Below are positions 17,056-26,254 of a stretch of DNA of 64,000 nucleotides, one piece after another. Position 1 is the first letter of the stretch, and every line of letters starts with the position of its first letter. The notes beneath the pieces are model-generated. The model had not been told where the DNA came from. It did not search any database and was given only the letters and a program-made list of their open reading frames with translations. This DNA is from Candidatus Melainabacteria bacterium (GTDB lineage Bacteria > Cyanobacteriota > Vampirovibrionia > Obscuribacterales > Obscuribacteraceae). Location: NCBI GenBank assembly GCA_016716405.1, contig JADJWK010000001.1, forward strand, positions 806,001 through 870,000, read 5' to 3'. The position numbers and the translations under genes are program-made.

Positions 17056-17079
17056 GGAAGGGGGAATCATCCCCCTTCC
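17056..17079 (-). terminator. Hairpin after the 174-residue hypothetical gene
   Basis: A perfect stem GGAAGGGGG / CCCCCTTCC with loop AATCAT, 17 bases past the stop codon. No T-run. Confidence 0.55.
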
Positions 17080-17095
17080 GTCGCCATCGTCTGGC

Positions 17096-17620
17096 TCAGT
17101 TGACCGACAGGGCCAGCAGAGCCTTGCGGCGCTGCCTCGGGGTGAGGTCCTTGTCGAGACGGATCACCAGGACCGGCCTGAGCGGCTCCTGGCGGTGGCG
17201 GCTGGACCTGTCGCGACGGCGCGAGCCCTTGTCGGCCTTGGCGTCCACCACCTGGCGGCTGCCGGAGTGGAAGCCCATCTCGTCCAGGGCCTCGGCGATC
17301 TCGAGCCGGGCGGCCTCGCGGGTGATACGGCGGAGACGCCCGTGCTCGTAGTCGTCGTCGTGCCGCTCGTGCTCGCGGCGCTTGCGGTTGCCGACGTCAC
17401 CGCCGGGGCGGTTGGCCAGGCGACGGAACTCGCCACCGCGCTTGACGAAGAGGCGGCGACGCCCGCGCACCGGCTCGAAGAGCTCGCTGACCGGCTCCAG
17501 GCCGTCGGCACCGAAGGCGTCGACGAAGGCGAACTCGTCGATCTCGTCGAAGTGGAGGGCGGCGAAAGCGGGCTGGAAGCCGAACGTCGAGGTGGCGGCG
17601 ATGTTGGTGAAAGCGTTCAT
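17096..17620 (-). CDS. Hypothetical Arg-rich protein, 174 residues
   Basis: The first roughly 45 residues are neutral to acidic (HFDEIDEFAFVDAFG). The middle and C-terminal parts are very rich in Arg, Lys, His and Asp, ending in DKDLTPRQRRKALLALSVN. The composition suggests nucleic-acid or ribosome contact, but no domain is recognised. It has no membrane segment. TCAGGAGAAACC gives an SD before the ATG. Confidence 0.6.
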   Translation of the reverse strand: MNAFTNIAATSTFGFQPAFAALHFDEIDEFAFVDAFGADGLEPVSELFEPVRGRRRLFVKRGGEFRRLANRPGGDVGNRKRREHERHDDDYEHGRLRRITREAARLEIAEALDEMGFHSGSRQVVDAKADKGSRRRDRSSRHRQEPLRPVLVIRLDKDLTPRQRRKALLALSVN

Positions 17621-18150
17621 CGTTGGTTTCTCCTGATTCGATGAATAGACAACGACTGCGATGTGCCGGGAGGCGCATCACGTTCTTCTGGTGAGCACTC
17701 ACTGCCGATATGACAGATCGATACTCTCAGCGTGGATGCTGATGGGGCGGCGGGGAATGGGGAGCAGGGTTTATGTCCGGGTGAATGAGCTCCTTGTGTC
17801 TGTTGAAAACGAGAGATACCCATTCGTAGCACTATCGGTCTTTAGATCCTAAGAGACTCAGGAAGTCCCCGTAGCTATTCGGAGAACTAGAAACTCAAGC
17901 AGAGACTGAGACTCAAGAATCGAGTCGGATTGATCGTGTAAGTGATGGCATACGTAGTATCACCATGCGTTAGCCTTCGCGCATGTCCGCCAACCGGTTA
18001 ATCTGCGCCGCTTATCTGTCAGGCGACCTGACCGGGCCAGAATCGGATTCGGTCTGTTGTGTCTCGGGCGTAGCAGACTGAGTGCAAAAAGTTTTCTCGA
18101 AGTGTTACTACAGGCAGTAGCAGAATTGATTCAAGAAAACAGAAAACAGA
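17621..18150. other. Intergenic region, about 530 bp
   Basis: No gene is supported. The only open frames are short and lack an SD. It must contain the promoter of the minus-strand 174-residue gene, but no clear promoter pair was recognised. Confidence 0.35.
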
Positions 18151-18182
18151 GAGAACAGGGGGAGCCTTGCGGCTTCCCCTGT
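18130..18182 (-). terminator. Terminator of the Bax-inhibitor-like gene
   Basis: AGGGGGAGCC-TTGC-GGCTTCCCCT stem (18157-18180). Minus-strand readout continues GTTCTCTCTGTTTTCTGTTTTC. Confidence 0.75.
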
Positions 18183-18207
18183 CCTGAGATCATCCGCTCA
18201 CTTCGGG

Positions 18208-18924
18208 TTACTTCTTCATCTTGGACAGCAGCCGGAGGAGCTCCAGATACAGCCAGACGAGAGTGACCAGAAGGCCGAAGGCGGAGTACCACTCCATGTA
18301 CTTCGGCGCCTGGCGCTCGACACCCGTCTCGATGAAATCGAAATCCATAACGAGATTGAGGGCGGCGAGGCCGACAACGAGGAGACTGAAGGCGATGCCC
18401 CAGAATCCGCCTTCATGGATGAAGGGAACGCGGATGCCGAAGAACATCAAACCCAGGTCGACGATATAGAGCAGAGCGACAGCGCCGGTGGCCGACAAGA
18501 CGCCAAGCTTGAAGTTTTCGGTCGCCTGGATCATGCGGGTCCGGTAGAGGAAGAGCATCGTGGCGAAAACACCGAAGGTGAGGCCGACGGCGTTGGTGAC
18601 GATTCCCGGGTACTGCGCTTCGTAGATGGCCGACACTCCTCCCAGGGCGACTCCCTCGAGAACCGCATAGACCGGCGATAGCCACGGAGCCGAGCGCGGA
18701 TTGAAGATGACCGCCAGAGCCACCACGAATGCCACCAGCACCGAGATCATGCAGATACCGAGGCTGATTCCGAAAATCCAGGAGAAGGCGGCCGCGGCAA
18801 AGGTCAGGGCCAGGAGTCCGGCGGCCTTGGTCGCGGTGCCCTCGAGGGTCATGGGCGTCGTGGAGGGTGTGAAATCCCGGAATGTCTTGTCAGACAGAGC
18901 CGGATTCGTCGTCTTGTAAGACAT
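18208..18924 (-). CDS. Bax inhibitor-1/YccA-like membrane protein
   Basis: A 238-residue integral membrane protein with about seven hydrophobic helices after a soluble N-terminus of roughly 30 residues (MSYKTTNPAL). The GVSAIYEAQYPGIV region and C-terminal LVWLYLELLRLLSKMKK fit the bacterial BI-1-like family, thought to act as pH-sensitive calcium-leak or stress-related channels. The start at 18924 is chosen from AAAGG 9 bases upstream; the frame runs 39 codons further without hydrophobic or conserved sequence. It is monocistronic, with its own terminator. Confidence 0.85.
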   Translation of the reverse strand: MSYKTTNPALSDKTFRDFTPSTTPMTLEGTATKAAGLLALTFAAAAFSWIFGISLGICMISVLVAFVVALAVIFNPRSAPWLSPVYAVLEGVALGGVSAIYEAQYPGIVTNAVGLTFGVFATMLFLYRTRMIQATENFKLGVLSATGAVALLYIVDLGLMFFGIRVPFIHEGGFWGIAFSLLVVGLAALNLVMDFDFIETGVERQAPKYMEWYSAFGLLVTLVWLYLELLRLLSKMKK

Positions 18925-19748
18925 CGAATTTACCTTTTCATTTGGTTCGAGCGTGCAATCAGGCACCCCGGTCCTCAGCTTGCACAGGCTGAAAACAGGT
19001 GGATTCCCCTCGCTTCCCTCTCTGGCCGTGCGACTCGACAATCATGAGGATGACCGGCGGAGCCTGTTTGTGGATTTGGAGGTTCGGGATTTGAGAGGTT
19101 CTGGTTATCCGTGGTGGATTCGGCGAGAGATTGAGCTCAATCTACTCAGCCCCGAATGACCGGGCAATGATTTATGAATGTAAACCGCCTGATACGGTTG
19201 TTGCACTCTGCAGGAGCGGTCACGTTCCTGTGATGCCGTGTAGCTAGCGCAGCTCTCGTGCCGTCTTAATGAAGAGAGCCTGATTCTGCCACATTAACTG
19301 CCTGCGCTAGCCGGGCCATTTTATTAGCGAGCACTAATTTGCGGTTTTTACTTATAAGGACGCCTGCTCAGACACTTTACTGATTACTGGTAACCCAGGC
19401 CCTGAAGGCGTTAGGGCCGGGGCGCTCGGGGCGCGGCAACAATATCGAAATGTTGCTCATGACAACCGTAGACACCTAAGGTCAATACACCTTCTAACAC
19501 CTTTTTCAGGACCGAGACAGCACCGAAACAGCACCTCTACGACCAGCCCAGCAACCATTCCATCGGCTAATGCTCGATGCATAGCGCAGTTTCCTGCGCC
19601 GCCGGGTCTCGTGGTCATCAGATTCTGCAAGGTCCGCTCTCGCAGTGAGGAGGCTAAGAAGGACATTGGTCAGCAGCCGCACGCCAAGTTACGGGTGGCG
19701 TGCGACATCAGGCTGCAAACACACCGTCAACCTAGCTAAAGGAACGTT
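18925..19748. other. 824-bp intergenic region with a 10-bp inverted repeat
   Basis: It separates the Bax-inhibitor-like gene from a divergent membrane-protein gene. GCTAGCGCAG (19243-19252) and CTGCGCTAGC (19302-19311) form a perfect inverted repeat 49 bases apart, possibly an operator. AAAGGA precedes the + strand gene. No gene is supported here. Confidence 0.4.
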
Positions 19749-21581
19749 ATGACCGATCTGACATTGATCACCATCGGGTGGACCCTCGGGTTCGCCGCCG
19801 TGGCGACCATCGCCACGTACCTGTTGAGCAAGCGCGTCTTCGTGACCGGCGTCGCCGGCGCCACCTCCCTGGTGGGCGGCTACTTCTGGTTCAAGCTCTG
19901 CCTCTACCTGTTCACGCCTGCTTTCGTCGGCACCTTCTGGGGCCAGACCGGCATGATGTGGGCAGCTGCTTTCCTCGCCGTCTTCGTGGCGGGGATTACC
20001 TGGTTCGCGACCTGGATCAAGGGACGCGGGCAGCGTGAGGATCGCTGGCATGCCAGCGCTCTCGAGGAGGCGGGTGGACGCGCAGCCATCGGCAAGCTCA
20101 TCGGAGCCGGCAGCCTGCTGGTGCTGATGTTCGTCGTCTGGGCCGTCACCTGCATCTGGCAGGGCTGGGGCGACAACAACATCAAGCGCTGGGCTGGTCT
20201 CGCCAACGTCCGCGTGGAGTCCGAAGAGGCGACTCTGCCCCCCACCAATCCGGACCGTGTCCAGATGGTGACCCAGGGCATCGCCCACTTCCGCGGGCAG
20301 CAGGCCATCACCCGTGGTGGCGCGGAGCTGTCCAGCTTCTACAAGGTCCGGCAGGAAGACTGGACCAAGGTGGCCGTCAAAGGTCGCAGCTACTGGGTCG
20401 CGCCTCTCGTGCCGGCTTCCGACTGGATGCAGTTCGTGGGCTCGGTCGAGGACTCTCCGGGGTTCATCTCGGTTGATGCCGAGGATCCCAACGGCGAGGT
20501 GAAGGTCCGTCTCGGGCATACCATCAAGGTGTTTCCGAACGGCTACTGGATGCGGAACCTGGAGCGTTACGTCTACTTCAACGGCTACCGCGACGGCATC
20601 CTCGACGATCCGACCCTCGAGGTCGACGAAGAATGGCAGCCGTATTACACCATGACCTACACCCATCCGGAGTTCGTCATCGGCGGCCAGGTGATGTCCA
20701 AGATGCTGGTGGTCAACGCCAACACCGGCGCGATCACCGCCTACGACCCGAACAAGGGTCCGGAGTGGATCGAGCGAGTCATGAGCGACGAGCTCGTCAA
20801 TGCGTACAGCACCTGGTGGGGTCATTATGCCCACGAGAAGGTGGTCTGGCTCAACGGTCTCCGCAACGGCGGCCGCTATGAGCAGGAGCCGGCTGACATG
20901 GACTTCGTCTTCAACGAGTCCGACCAGTCGGTCTGGTCACTTCCGATGACCAGCACCAAGAGCAGCGATGCCGCGTCCACCGGCGTCCTGTACTACAGCA
21001 CCCGCGGCAACGAGGCGGTGTTCTATCCGGGGCTCAAGGGCATCGGCGTCGGCAGCAGTGTCGAGCAGGCCTTCTTCAATGCTCCGGACAACAAGGCCGA
21101 GAAGTACGAGGTCAAGCAGATCCAGCTCTACAGCATCAACGGCGAGCCGACCTATGTCGGTATCTACGTCCAGAGCCAGGGTGAGCACGGCGAGTCCTTC
21201 GCCGGCATCGGGTTATTGCATGCCCGCAAGATCAACGGTGCCAACGTGATCATGGCCAGGACCAAGCCTCTCGCTCTCAGCCGGTATGTCAACTGGCTGG
21301 CCAGCGGTGGCGCCAACGATGCCGAGATCTCGCGCACGGCCGAAACCTCTGCGCCGATCGAGGGAGTCATATTCCGCATCGGCAAGGAGAGCGAGGACAC
21401 CTACCGCTTCAAGCTGGTGGGTGACGAGCACACCTATACGGTGACCACGGTCACCTACGGTGATCTCTCGATGGTCGAGCCTGGCGACAGGGTGAGCGTC
21501 ACCTATGTCGACAACGGCCAGACCGTTCGTCCGGTGAGCCGCTTCTCCGACATCACCCTGGAGAGGCAGGCTCAGAAGTAA
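19749..21581 (+). CDS. Large membrane-anchored protein of unknown function (family shared with 29084-30535)
   Basis: A 610-residue protein. The N-terminal ~135 residues hold about four hydrophobic helices (4-25, 33-55, 66-92, 113-138). The remaining ~470 residues are a soluble, beta-rich, probably extracytoplasmic domain. No known domain is recognised. The order of segments (LPPTNPDRVQMVTQ, a conserved Trp/Tyr strand, VVNANTGAITAYDP, then a C-terminal barrel-like end) parallels the protein at 29084-30535, suggesting distant paralogs. The SD is AAAGGA. A receiver gene follows 166 bases downstream. Confidence 0.75.
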   Translation: MTDLTLITIGWTLGFAAVATIATYLLSKRVFVTGVAGATSLVGGYFWFKLCLYLFTPAFVGTFWGQTGMMWAAAFLAVFVAGITWFATWIKGRGQREDRWHASALEEAGGRAAIGKLIGAGSLLVLMFVVWAVTCIWQGWGDNNIKRWAGLANVRVESEEATLPPTNPDRVQMVTQGIAHFRGQQAITRGGAELSSFYKVRQEDWTKVAVKGRSYWVAPLVPASDWMQFVGSVEDSPGFISVDAEDPNGEVKVRLGHTIKVFPNGYWMRNLERYVYFNGYRDGILDDPTLEVDEEWQPYYTMTYTHPEFVIGGQVMSKMLVVNANTGAITAYDPNKGPEWIERVMSDELVNAYSTWWGHYAHEKVVWLNGLRNGGRYEQEPADMDFVFNESDQSVWSLPMTSTKSSDAASTGVLYYSTRGNEAVFYPGLKGIGVGSSVEQAFFNAPDNKAEKYEVKQIQLYSINGEPTYVGIYVQSQGEHGESFAGIGLLHARKINGANVIMARTKPLALSRYVNWLASGGANDAEISRTAETSAPIEGVIFRIGKESEDTYRFKLVGDEHTYTVTTVTYGDLSMVEPGDRVSVTYVDNGQTVRPVSRFSDITLERQAQK

Positions 21582-21747
21582 CTCCAGGTCTCCTGGAGGC
21601 AGTCGGTGCGTTGCCGGCGGTAAAACGCCGGTAACGCAATTTCACCCGGATTGCCGGGGCGGTTTCAGGCTCTTGCCTGGGACCGTCCCGGTCAGTCTCG
21701 TTTCAATGAAAATTCATGGTAATCCAATTCATGAAAGGAGGTGTACC

Positions 21748-22239
21748 ATGAGAATTCTAGTAGTCGAAGACACAGTGATGATGGCCAAGAGCTTCATCGA
21801 AATGCTGGAGTCTGCCGGGCACCAGGTGGATTGGGTTATCGGTTTCACGGATGCCGAGAACCTGATCGCCATGGCTGCCGACAAGTCCGAGCTCGAAGTC
21901 GAGCCCTCCAGGTACGATCTCGTCCTCATGGACGGCGACCTGGAAGGCAAGATCACCGGCGCGGATGTCGTCCCGGCGTTTGCTCGAGCGGGCGTCGCCT
22001 GCTTCGGCACCAGCACCATGCCCAAGATGAACGATGAGATGATTGCCAGCGGTGCGGTCTATGCCGCTGCCAAGGTGACCATCTTCTTCGCCCTCTATCA
22101 CGGGCGTGTCAACGCGGATGAGCTGGTCGAGTCCGGCACCAAGACCCGGGATCGCCTTCAGGCGGCCTGGACCGAGTGCAAGGACGACGAGACCCTTCGC
22201 AAGGCGGCCGAGCAGTTCCTGCTCGCGCACGTTCAATGA
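21748..22239 (+). CDS. Stand-alone response-regulator receiver protein (variant)
   Basis: A 163-residue receiver-only protein. The acid pocket is VEDT (one Asp position replaced by Thr), the phospho-acceptor Asp is in LVLMDGDLEG, the Thr/Ser is in FGTSTM and the conserved Lys is in AAAKVT. The segment before the acceptor strand (ADKSELEVEPSRY) matches the insertion of the receiver at 16104. The C-terminal ~40 residues form an extra helical tail. The start at 21748 has AAGGAGGTG 5 bases upstream, a near-perfect SD that predicts high expression. Its partner is unknown. Confidence 0.8.
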   Translation: MRILVVEDTVMMAKSFIEMLESAGHQVDWVIGFTDAENLIAMAADKSELEVEPSRYDLVLMDGDLEGKITGADVVPAFARAGVACFGTSTMPKMNDEMIASGAVYAAAKVTIFFALYHGRVNADELVESGTKTRDRLQAAWTECKDDETLRKAAEQFLLAHVQ

Positions 22240-22247
22240 GAACAGGA

Positions 22248-22270
22248 CTGGTCTTGAGACCAGGAACAAC
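22248..22270 (+). terminator. Small hairpin after the second receiver gene
   Basis: CTGGTC-TTGA-GACCAG, 8 bases past the stop. Only a weak terminator because no T-run follows. Confidence 0.4.
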
Positions 22271-22341
22271 TGATTTGGCCATGAAGAGCCACTTGCAGCA
22301 ATGCAAGCAAAGATCAGTCCTGTTTCTCTTTGTCTTGAAAG

Positions 22342-22361
22342 TACTAAAAGAAGTAGTATAA
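22342..22361 (+). repeat. 20-bp polar intergenic element, copy 5
   Basis: TACTAAAA-GAAG-TAGTATAA, one mismatch from the consensus, between the receiver gene and the terminator of the DJ-1-like gene. Confidence 0.55.
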
Positions 22362-22429
22362 ATTTTTACTGAAAAATGGGAGAGAGAGATCCCGAGGTCG
22401 ACCAGGTGGATCAAGCAGGCTGTCGGCAT

Positions 22430-22469
22430 GAGAAAAGAAGAGGCTGATACAGTCGTCTGTATCAGCCTC
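22430..22469 (-). terminator. Terminator of the DJ-1-like gene
   Basis: A perfect 13-bp stem GAGGCTGATACAG-TCGT-CTGTATCAGCCTC. On the minus strand it is followed by TTCTTTTCTC. Confidence 0.8.
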
Positions 22470-22490
22470 GAAAGCAGGGTCGAAGGGCTC

Positions 22491-23468
22491 TTATCTGGTC
22501 GAAAGCCGCTGTTTCAGCAGGCGTCCGAATTCTTCGCAGAGCGCGCCGAGGTCATTGGGGTCCCGGGCAGTAAGCAGTCCGGCGGCGGCGTCGTAGACAG
22601 TGGCACGGTCGTGAAAGACGACGAAGCCGGCATTGGCCAGGTCGCGTCGGATGCTGCCTGTGCCGGTGATCTCGACCCCCTTGCTGGGAAAGCAGGTCTC
22701 TCCGTCCGGGGCGTCGAAGGCGGCACTGATGATCACCTGGGGTCCGTGACAGAGGGATACGACCAGGATGCCGAGCTCTCCGGCGCGTCGCACCAGAGAC
22801 AGCGCCGTGGCGTCGGTTCTGAGCATATCGGGGTTCCAGGCGCCACCGGGTACGAAGAGGGCATCATAATCTTCGATCTTCACATCGGAGAGGCGCAGGT
22901 CCGCCTGGATGCAGATCCGATCGGAAAGCCATTCGGCGATGACTATGTGGCCCGCCGGGTCGCGATACTGGAAGATCCAGTCCTGACCGGCCAGATCGAC
23001 GATGGCGCCGCGCTGGCGAAGATAATTGATAGGCACGTCGAGCTCGGGGAGCTCTGGACCATCGGCGGAGATCACCAGAACACGGGCTCCTTCGAGCCAG
23101 TGCGGGTCCGCCTCTCCGAATTCGGGCAGTGGATAGTCGGTGCCGACGGTATCCAGGCTGGCGGGCACGCGCTTGTAGCGCAGGGCAAGAGAATGCGAGC
23201 CTGCGGGAACTGTCGGTGCCGGTTCCGGCTGATCTGGTGTGATGCCGCAGGTCGAGCAGCCATGCTTGCGGGCCCAGGCGCGGTGGTCGGCCCAGTCCTG
23301 CTCGAGGCTGCCGCCGCCGATGGCACGGCCGGGATAGAAGTGGATGGGAATCGGGGTGACGGTCCCACAGCGGCATTTGATGCTGTCGTCTTTGGCGAGG
23401 GTCTTGCCGCACTCTGGGTTGGCGCACCGGAGGGTAGTCTCCGGACGAGTTTCTGATGTTCTGGACAT
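22491..23468 (-). CDS. Zinc-ribbon / DJ-1-PfpI family fusion protein
   Basis: A 325-residue protein. Residues ~12-40 have paired cysteines (CANPEC...CRCG) typical of a zinc ribbon, and another CSTCG pair lies near 75. From about residue 125 there is a DJ-1/PfpI domain: VLVISADGPELPELDVP, DALFVPGGAW, and the nucleophile elbow VVSLCHGPQ with the conserved Cys. DJ-1/PfpI members act as glyoxalases, deglycases, chaperones or amidases; which applies cannot be told. The start at 23468 has AAGGAG upstream, and the open frame extends 71 codons further without support. The ribbon fusion is unusual. Confidence 0.75.
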   Translation of the reverse strand: MSRTSETRPETTLRCANPECGKTLAKDDSIKCRCGTVTPIPIHFYPGRAIGGGSLEQDWADHRAWARKHGCSTCGITPDQPEPAPTVPAGSHSLALRYKRVPASLDTVGTDYPLPEFGEADPHWLEGARVLVISADGPELPELDVPINYLRQRGAIVDLAGQDWIFQYRDPAGHIVIAEWLSDRICIQADLRLSDVKIEDYDALFVPGGAWNPDMLRTDATALSLVRRAGELGILVVSLCHGPQVIISAAFDAPDGETCFPSKGVEITGTGSIRRDLANAGFVVFHDRATVYDAAAGLLTARDPNDLGALCEEFGRLLKQRLSTR

Positions 23469-23762
23469 TCGGAACTCTCCTTGGGTCAGTGGTTGTTGGT
23501 GGGGGGGCGTTCGTTCCCTGGCTAGATCCGCCCGCGACAGAATCCCCGGTCCGGAGGACCGAGGTATCTGGGCTGGTAGGCAGTCAGAGAGAGAGAGTTT
23601 TGTTGCAGGGGTAAGAGCGGCAGGGAAAGAACGATAGCTCGAGCCTAGTAGCCGGGCTGCCCGCAAACAACAGATGTTCACTATCTTTACCGCCAGGCTT
23701 GCCCGGTGCTCGAAAAGATTTGTTTAGCTGTTAGCGCTAGCTGGCACTTCACGGGACCTGTT

Positions 23763-24044
23763 TCAAATGTTCAACTGGTGAACCACTGTTACGAGAGCGG
23801 GTCTCTGTCCGGTTGACAAGCTCCAGGGTGCCGTCGAAATGAACTTCACAGCCTCTTTGACCCGTCCTTTGAGAAAAGGCGATAGCGACCAGTAGGGCAT
23901 GGCCCGGCGGCGACGCAGGAAATTAAGCCTGCGATTGGCTACCACCGTCAGGTCGTAGTTCCGGGAGCCCGGCATGGCGAGCCCCTTGCCGTAGCGCACC
24001 ACTCCGTCGAACTCGTCTGGGTGCATCAGGAGCAAGAAGGTCAA
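23763..24044 (-). CDS. Doubtful small protein or gene remnant
   Basis: A 93-codon frame starting with TTG (an ATG lies six codons in). Its first half looks protein-like (LLLMHPDEFDGVVRYGKG, then NYDLTVVANRRLNFLRRR), while the tail does not. No SD is visible. It could be a remnant of a longer gene. No family is recognised. Confidence 0.3.
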   Translation of the reverse strand: MTFLLLMHPDEFDGVVRYGKGLAMPGSRNYDLTVVANRRLNFLRRRRAMPYWSLSPFLKGRVKEAVKFISTAPWSLSTGQRPALVTVVHQLNI

Positions 24045-24128
24045 TCAAGAGCGAAGTGCTCTTCCTGAATCATCATGGAACCTGTATGTTCGGGGTGGAA
24101 CCTCCAAAATGCTGCGGTTTGATTGAAA

Positions 24129-24148
24129 TACTAAAAGAGATAGTAAAA
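24129..24148 (+). repeat. 20-bp polar intergenic element, copy 6 (consensus)
   Basis: TACTAAAA-GAGA-TAGTAAAA, an exact match in both halves, just beyond the terminator of the S1-domain gene. Confidence 0.6.
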
Positions 24149-24149
24149 A

Positions 24150-24196
24150 ATTTCCGAAAAGAAAGAAAGCAGAGGCCTTTCGGCATGCTTCCTTTC
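24150..24196 (-). terminator. Terminator of the S1-domain gene
   Basis: A GAAAGaAAGCA / TGCTTcCTTTC stem (24161-24196) with an inner GCC/GGC arm. Minus-strand readout continues TTTTCGGAAATTTTTTAC. Confidence 0.65.
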
Positions 24197-24260
24197 AGTG
24201 GTCGCCCCGCGGCTGACCTGCCCGGTTAGGGGCAGGCCAGCCTGGTCAGCCGGTGAGGGC

Positions 24261-25769
24261 TTAGCGGGTGAAGTTGATGCGACCTTCGCCGTCGACGCTG
24301 TCGATCTGCACCTTGACGTTGCCGCCGTTCTTCAGACCCGCGGGGGTCTTGGAAGCGGGCAGCAGCCCGGTGATCACGCAGCCGGCGTGCTGGCACTCCA
24401 GCAGGAAGCCGCCGCCCATGGGCTTGACGGCCTTGCCGGTGAGGGTCGTGCCGCTGGCCATCGCCTCGTCCACCACCGCGGTGCGCTCACGCCGCTTGCC
24501 GGCGACGATGCTGAGCGCGATGCGGAGACCACCCTCCTTCTCGGAAGGCTCGGCCTTGATGATGTCCGCCTCGATGGTGTCGCCGACGTTCAGGCTGGCG
24601 ATGTAGGCGTCGCGGTCCTCCTTGGTGCGGCCCGGCACCTGCCGCGGATGCAGCAGACCCCGGTAGCCCGCCGCCGGACCCTCGGTGATCTTGACGATGG
24701 CGCCGTACTCGCGGATGTCGATCACCTGCCCGGAGACCGGGATGGAGTTCGACTCGCTCGCGGACGCCAGGTCGTTGACCATCGCGGCACGGCTGCGACG
24801 CTCGTCACCGACCATGGTGAGGCCGATGCGCAGGTCGCCCTTCTTCTCCGCCGGCTCGACGCTGATCACCTCGCAGCTCACCTCCTGACCGGCGGTGAGG
24901 CCGGCGATGTAGGCGTCACGCTGCTTGCGGCCCTTGCCGGGGACCTCGGTCGCATGGCAGAGACCGATGCGGCCGGCGGCGGGACCTTCGGTGATGTTGA
25001 CCAGCACGAAGTCCTTGCGGGCCTCCTTGACGGTGCCGACCACGGTGGCGCCCGGCGTGCTGTCGTTGCCGACCGTGAGGCTCTCGATGACCGCCCGATC
25101 CTGGATGGTCTTCTCGCTCACGGAGATGCGGGCGCGGCCCTTCTTGTCACCGTCCTTGGGCGGACGGATCGAGATGACCTCCACCGCGACCTCGGCGCCC
25201 TTGGCGATCTCCTTGTTGCGCTGGCTGCGCGCGAAGAAGGTGCCGCCCGCCATCTCGTCGACGTGCAGGAGGGCAGAGGTGTTGGTGTCGTTCAGGGCCA
25301 CGAGCACGCCGTAGCTGAGCTTCGCGGTGACCTTGGCCGGAACGATCTGTCCGACCACGAAGCCGTTGGCCTCGGTCATCTCGTTGCTCGGCGCGGGGGT
25401 CGGCTCGGCGGCGACGGCGGTCTCGGCAGTCTCGGCGACCTCGGCGGTGTCGGTGCTCTCGACCTCGTTGGTGGTCACCGCGGCGACCGGCTCGGCGTCG
25501 GTGACGACGACGGGCACGGTGACGGGCTCGACCTTCTTGGTCTTGGGCGCCTTCTTGGCCTCGGCGACCTTCTTGCGCAGGGTCTCGGTGGACCAGTTGC
25601 CGGCCAGCGCGTAGCCGGGGAGCTTCAGCTCCTTGATTTCAGCGACCAGGCGCTCGCGCTCCTGCTCGGGGGTCTCGGCGGCAGCCTTCTCGGCGGCGGC
25701 CTTGTCGAGGGCGGCCATCAGGATGCGGCCGAACTCGGTGATGCCGGTGTTCTCGTTGTGATTCGTCAT
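24261..25769 (-). CDS. Multi-S1-domain RNA-binding protein
   Basis: A 502-residue cytosolic protein. The N-terminal ~60 residues are helical, followed by an Ala/Val/Glu/Thr-rich flexible linker (about 75-130). Four S1/OB-like modules follow, with repeated signatures: GQIVPAKVTAKLSYGVLVAL, then two modules sharing NITEGPAAGRIGL and KITEGPAAGYRGL, and a last one ending in GRINFTR. Four S1 modules recall ribosomal protein S1, but the linker and module spacing differ, so it may be an S1 paralog acting in translation or RNA turnover. The codon use suggests high expression. Confidence 0.85.
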   Translation of the reverse strand: MTNHNENTGITEFGRILMAALDKAAAEKAAAETPEQERERLVAEIKELKLPGYALAGNWSTETLRKKVAEAKKAPKTKKVEPVTVPVVVTDAEPVAAVTTNEVESTDTAEVAETAETAVAAEPTPAPSNEMTEANGFVVGQIVPAKVTAKLSYGVLVALNDTNTSALLHVDEMAGGTFFARSQRNKEIAKGAEVAVEVISIRPPKDGDKKGRARISVSEKTIQDRAVIESLTVGNDSTPGATVVGTVKEARKDFVLVNITEGPAAGRIGLCHATEVPGKGRKQRDAYIAGLTAGQEVSCEVISVEPAEKKGDLRIGLTMVGDERRSRAAMVNDLASASESNSIPVSGQVIDIREYGAIVKITEGPAAGYRGLLHPRQVPGRTKEDRDAYIASLNVGDTIEADIIKAEPSEKEGGLRIALSIVAGKRRERTAVVDEAMASGTTLTGKAVKPMGGGFLLECQHAGCVITGLLPASKTPAGLKNGGNVKVQIDSVDGEGRINFTR

Positions 25770-26254
25770 GACGATCTCCTAGTAAGGTTTGTGCTCCGTC
25801 GGGTGTGGAGCGGGTTACAAGAAAATGTCGGTGCTCTCACACGAGAGACCGACACAACACCGATAAAGCGAGCTCGCTAAACCGGTGCCACCCGTAGGCT
25901 TTCGCTGGCCCGGGCCAGCTTCACGAAAACGCCCGCCAGACATCGCTAGACACAGTCTCTCTTTGCGCCACTGCGCATGGGGTGATTGCTGTAATAGCAA
26001 GGGACCGCTTGGTTGAGAGTTGTTGTGTCCGTTGAAGTCAGATGGGAATCAAGTGATACCTCGACCCTATATATTCAGGAATCACAGCCACAAGTTAAAA
26101 ATCGGGGTCCCGTTTGCCTAGCGAGGCTATGCATAGTCGTTTAATCTAAGAAAATGCCGACCTGCTTGTGTTCTCGGGATCCAAACTGATCGTGCCCGGT
26201 TGAATGACCGGCGCTTGACAACTAGCAGAGCTTAGCGCGAGCTCAGATTCTCAT
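25770..26254. other. Intergenic region and long leader of the S1-domain gene
   Basis: About 485 bases with no supported gene. A candidate minus-strand promoter lies at 26066-26093, which would leave a leader of nearly 300 bases. This is compatible with autoregulation, as seen for ribosomal-protein-type genes, but no known RNA motif is recognised. Confidence 0.4.
26066..26093 (-). promoter_or_regulatory. Candidate promoter for the S1-domain gene
   Basis: On the minus strand TTGTGG, a 16-base spacer and TATAGG, overlapping TATATA. A T-rich stretch (ATTTTTAAC) precedes the -35. Confidence 0.35.

Larger units (their letters stand above)
23469..24160. other. Intergenic region upstream of the DJ-1-like gene
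   Basis: About 690 bases. It contains the doubtful small gene at 23763-24044, a GAGCGAAGTGCTC hairpin near 24050 and element copy 6. No promoter was identified with confidence. Confidence 0.35.

Noticed and set aside
24198..25880. 560-codon + strand frame opposite the S1-domain gene
   Set aside because: Low-complexity Gly/Leu/Asp-rich translation typical of an antisense frame; the minus strand carries clear S1 modules, and a terminator and SD.
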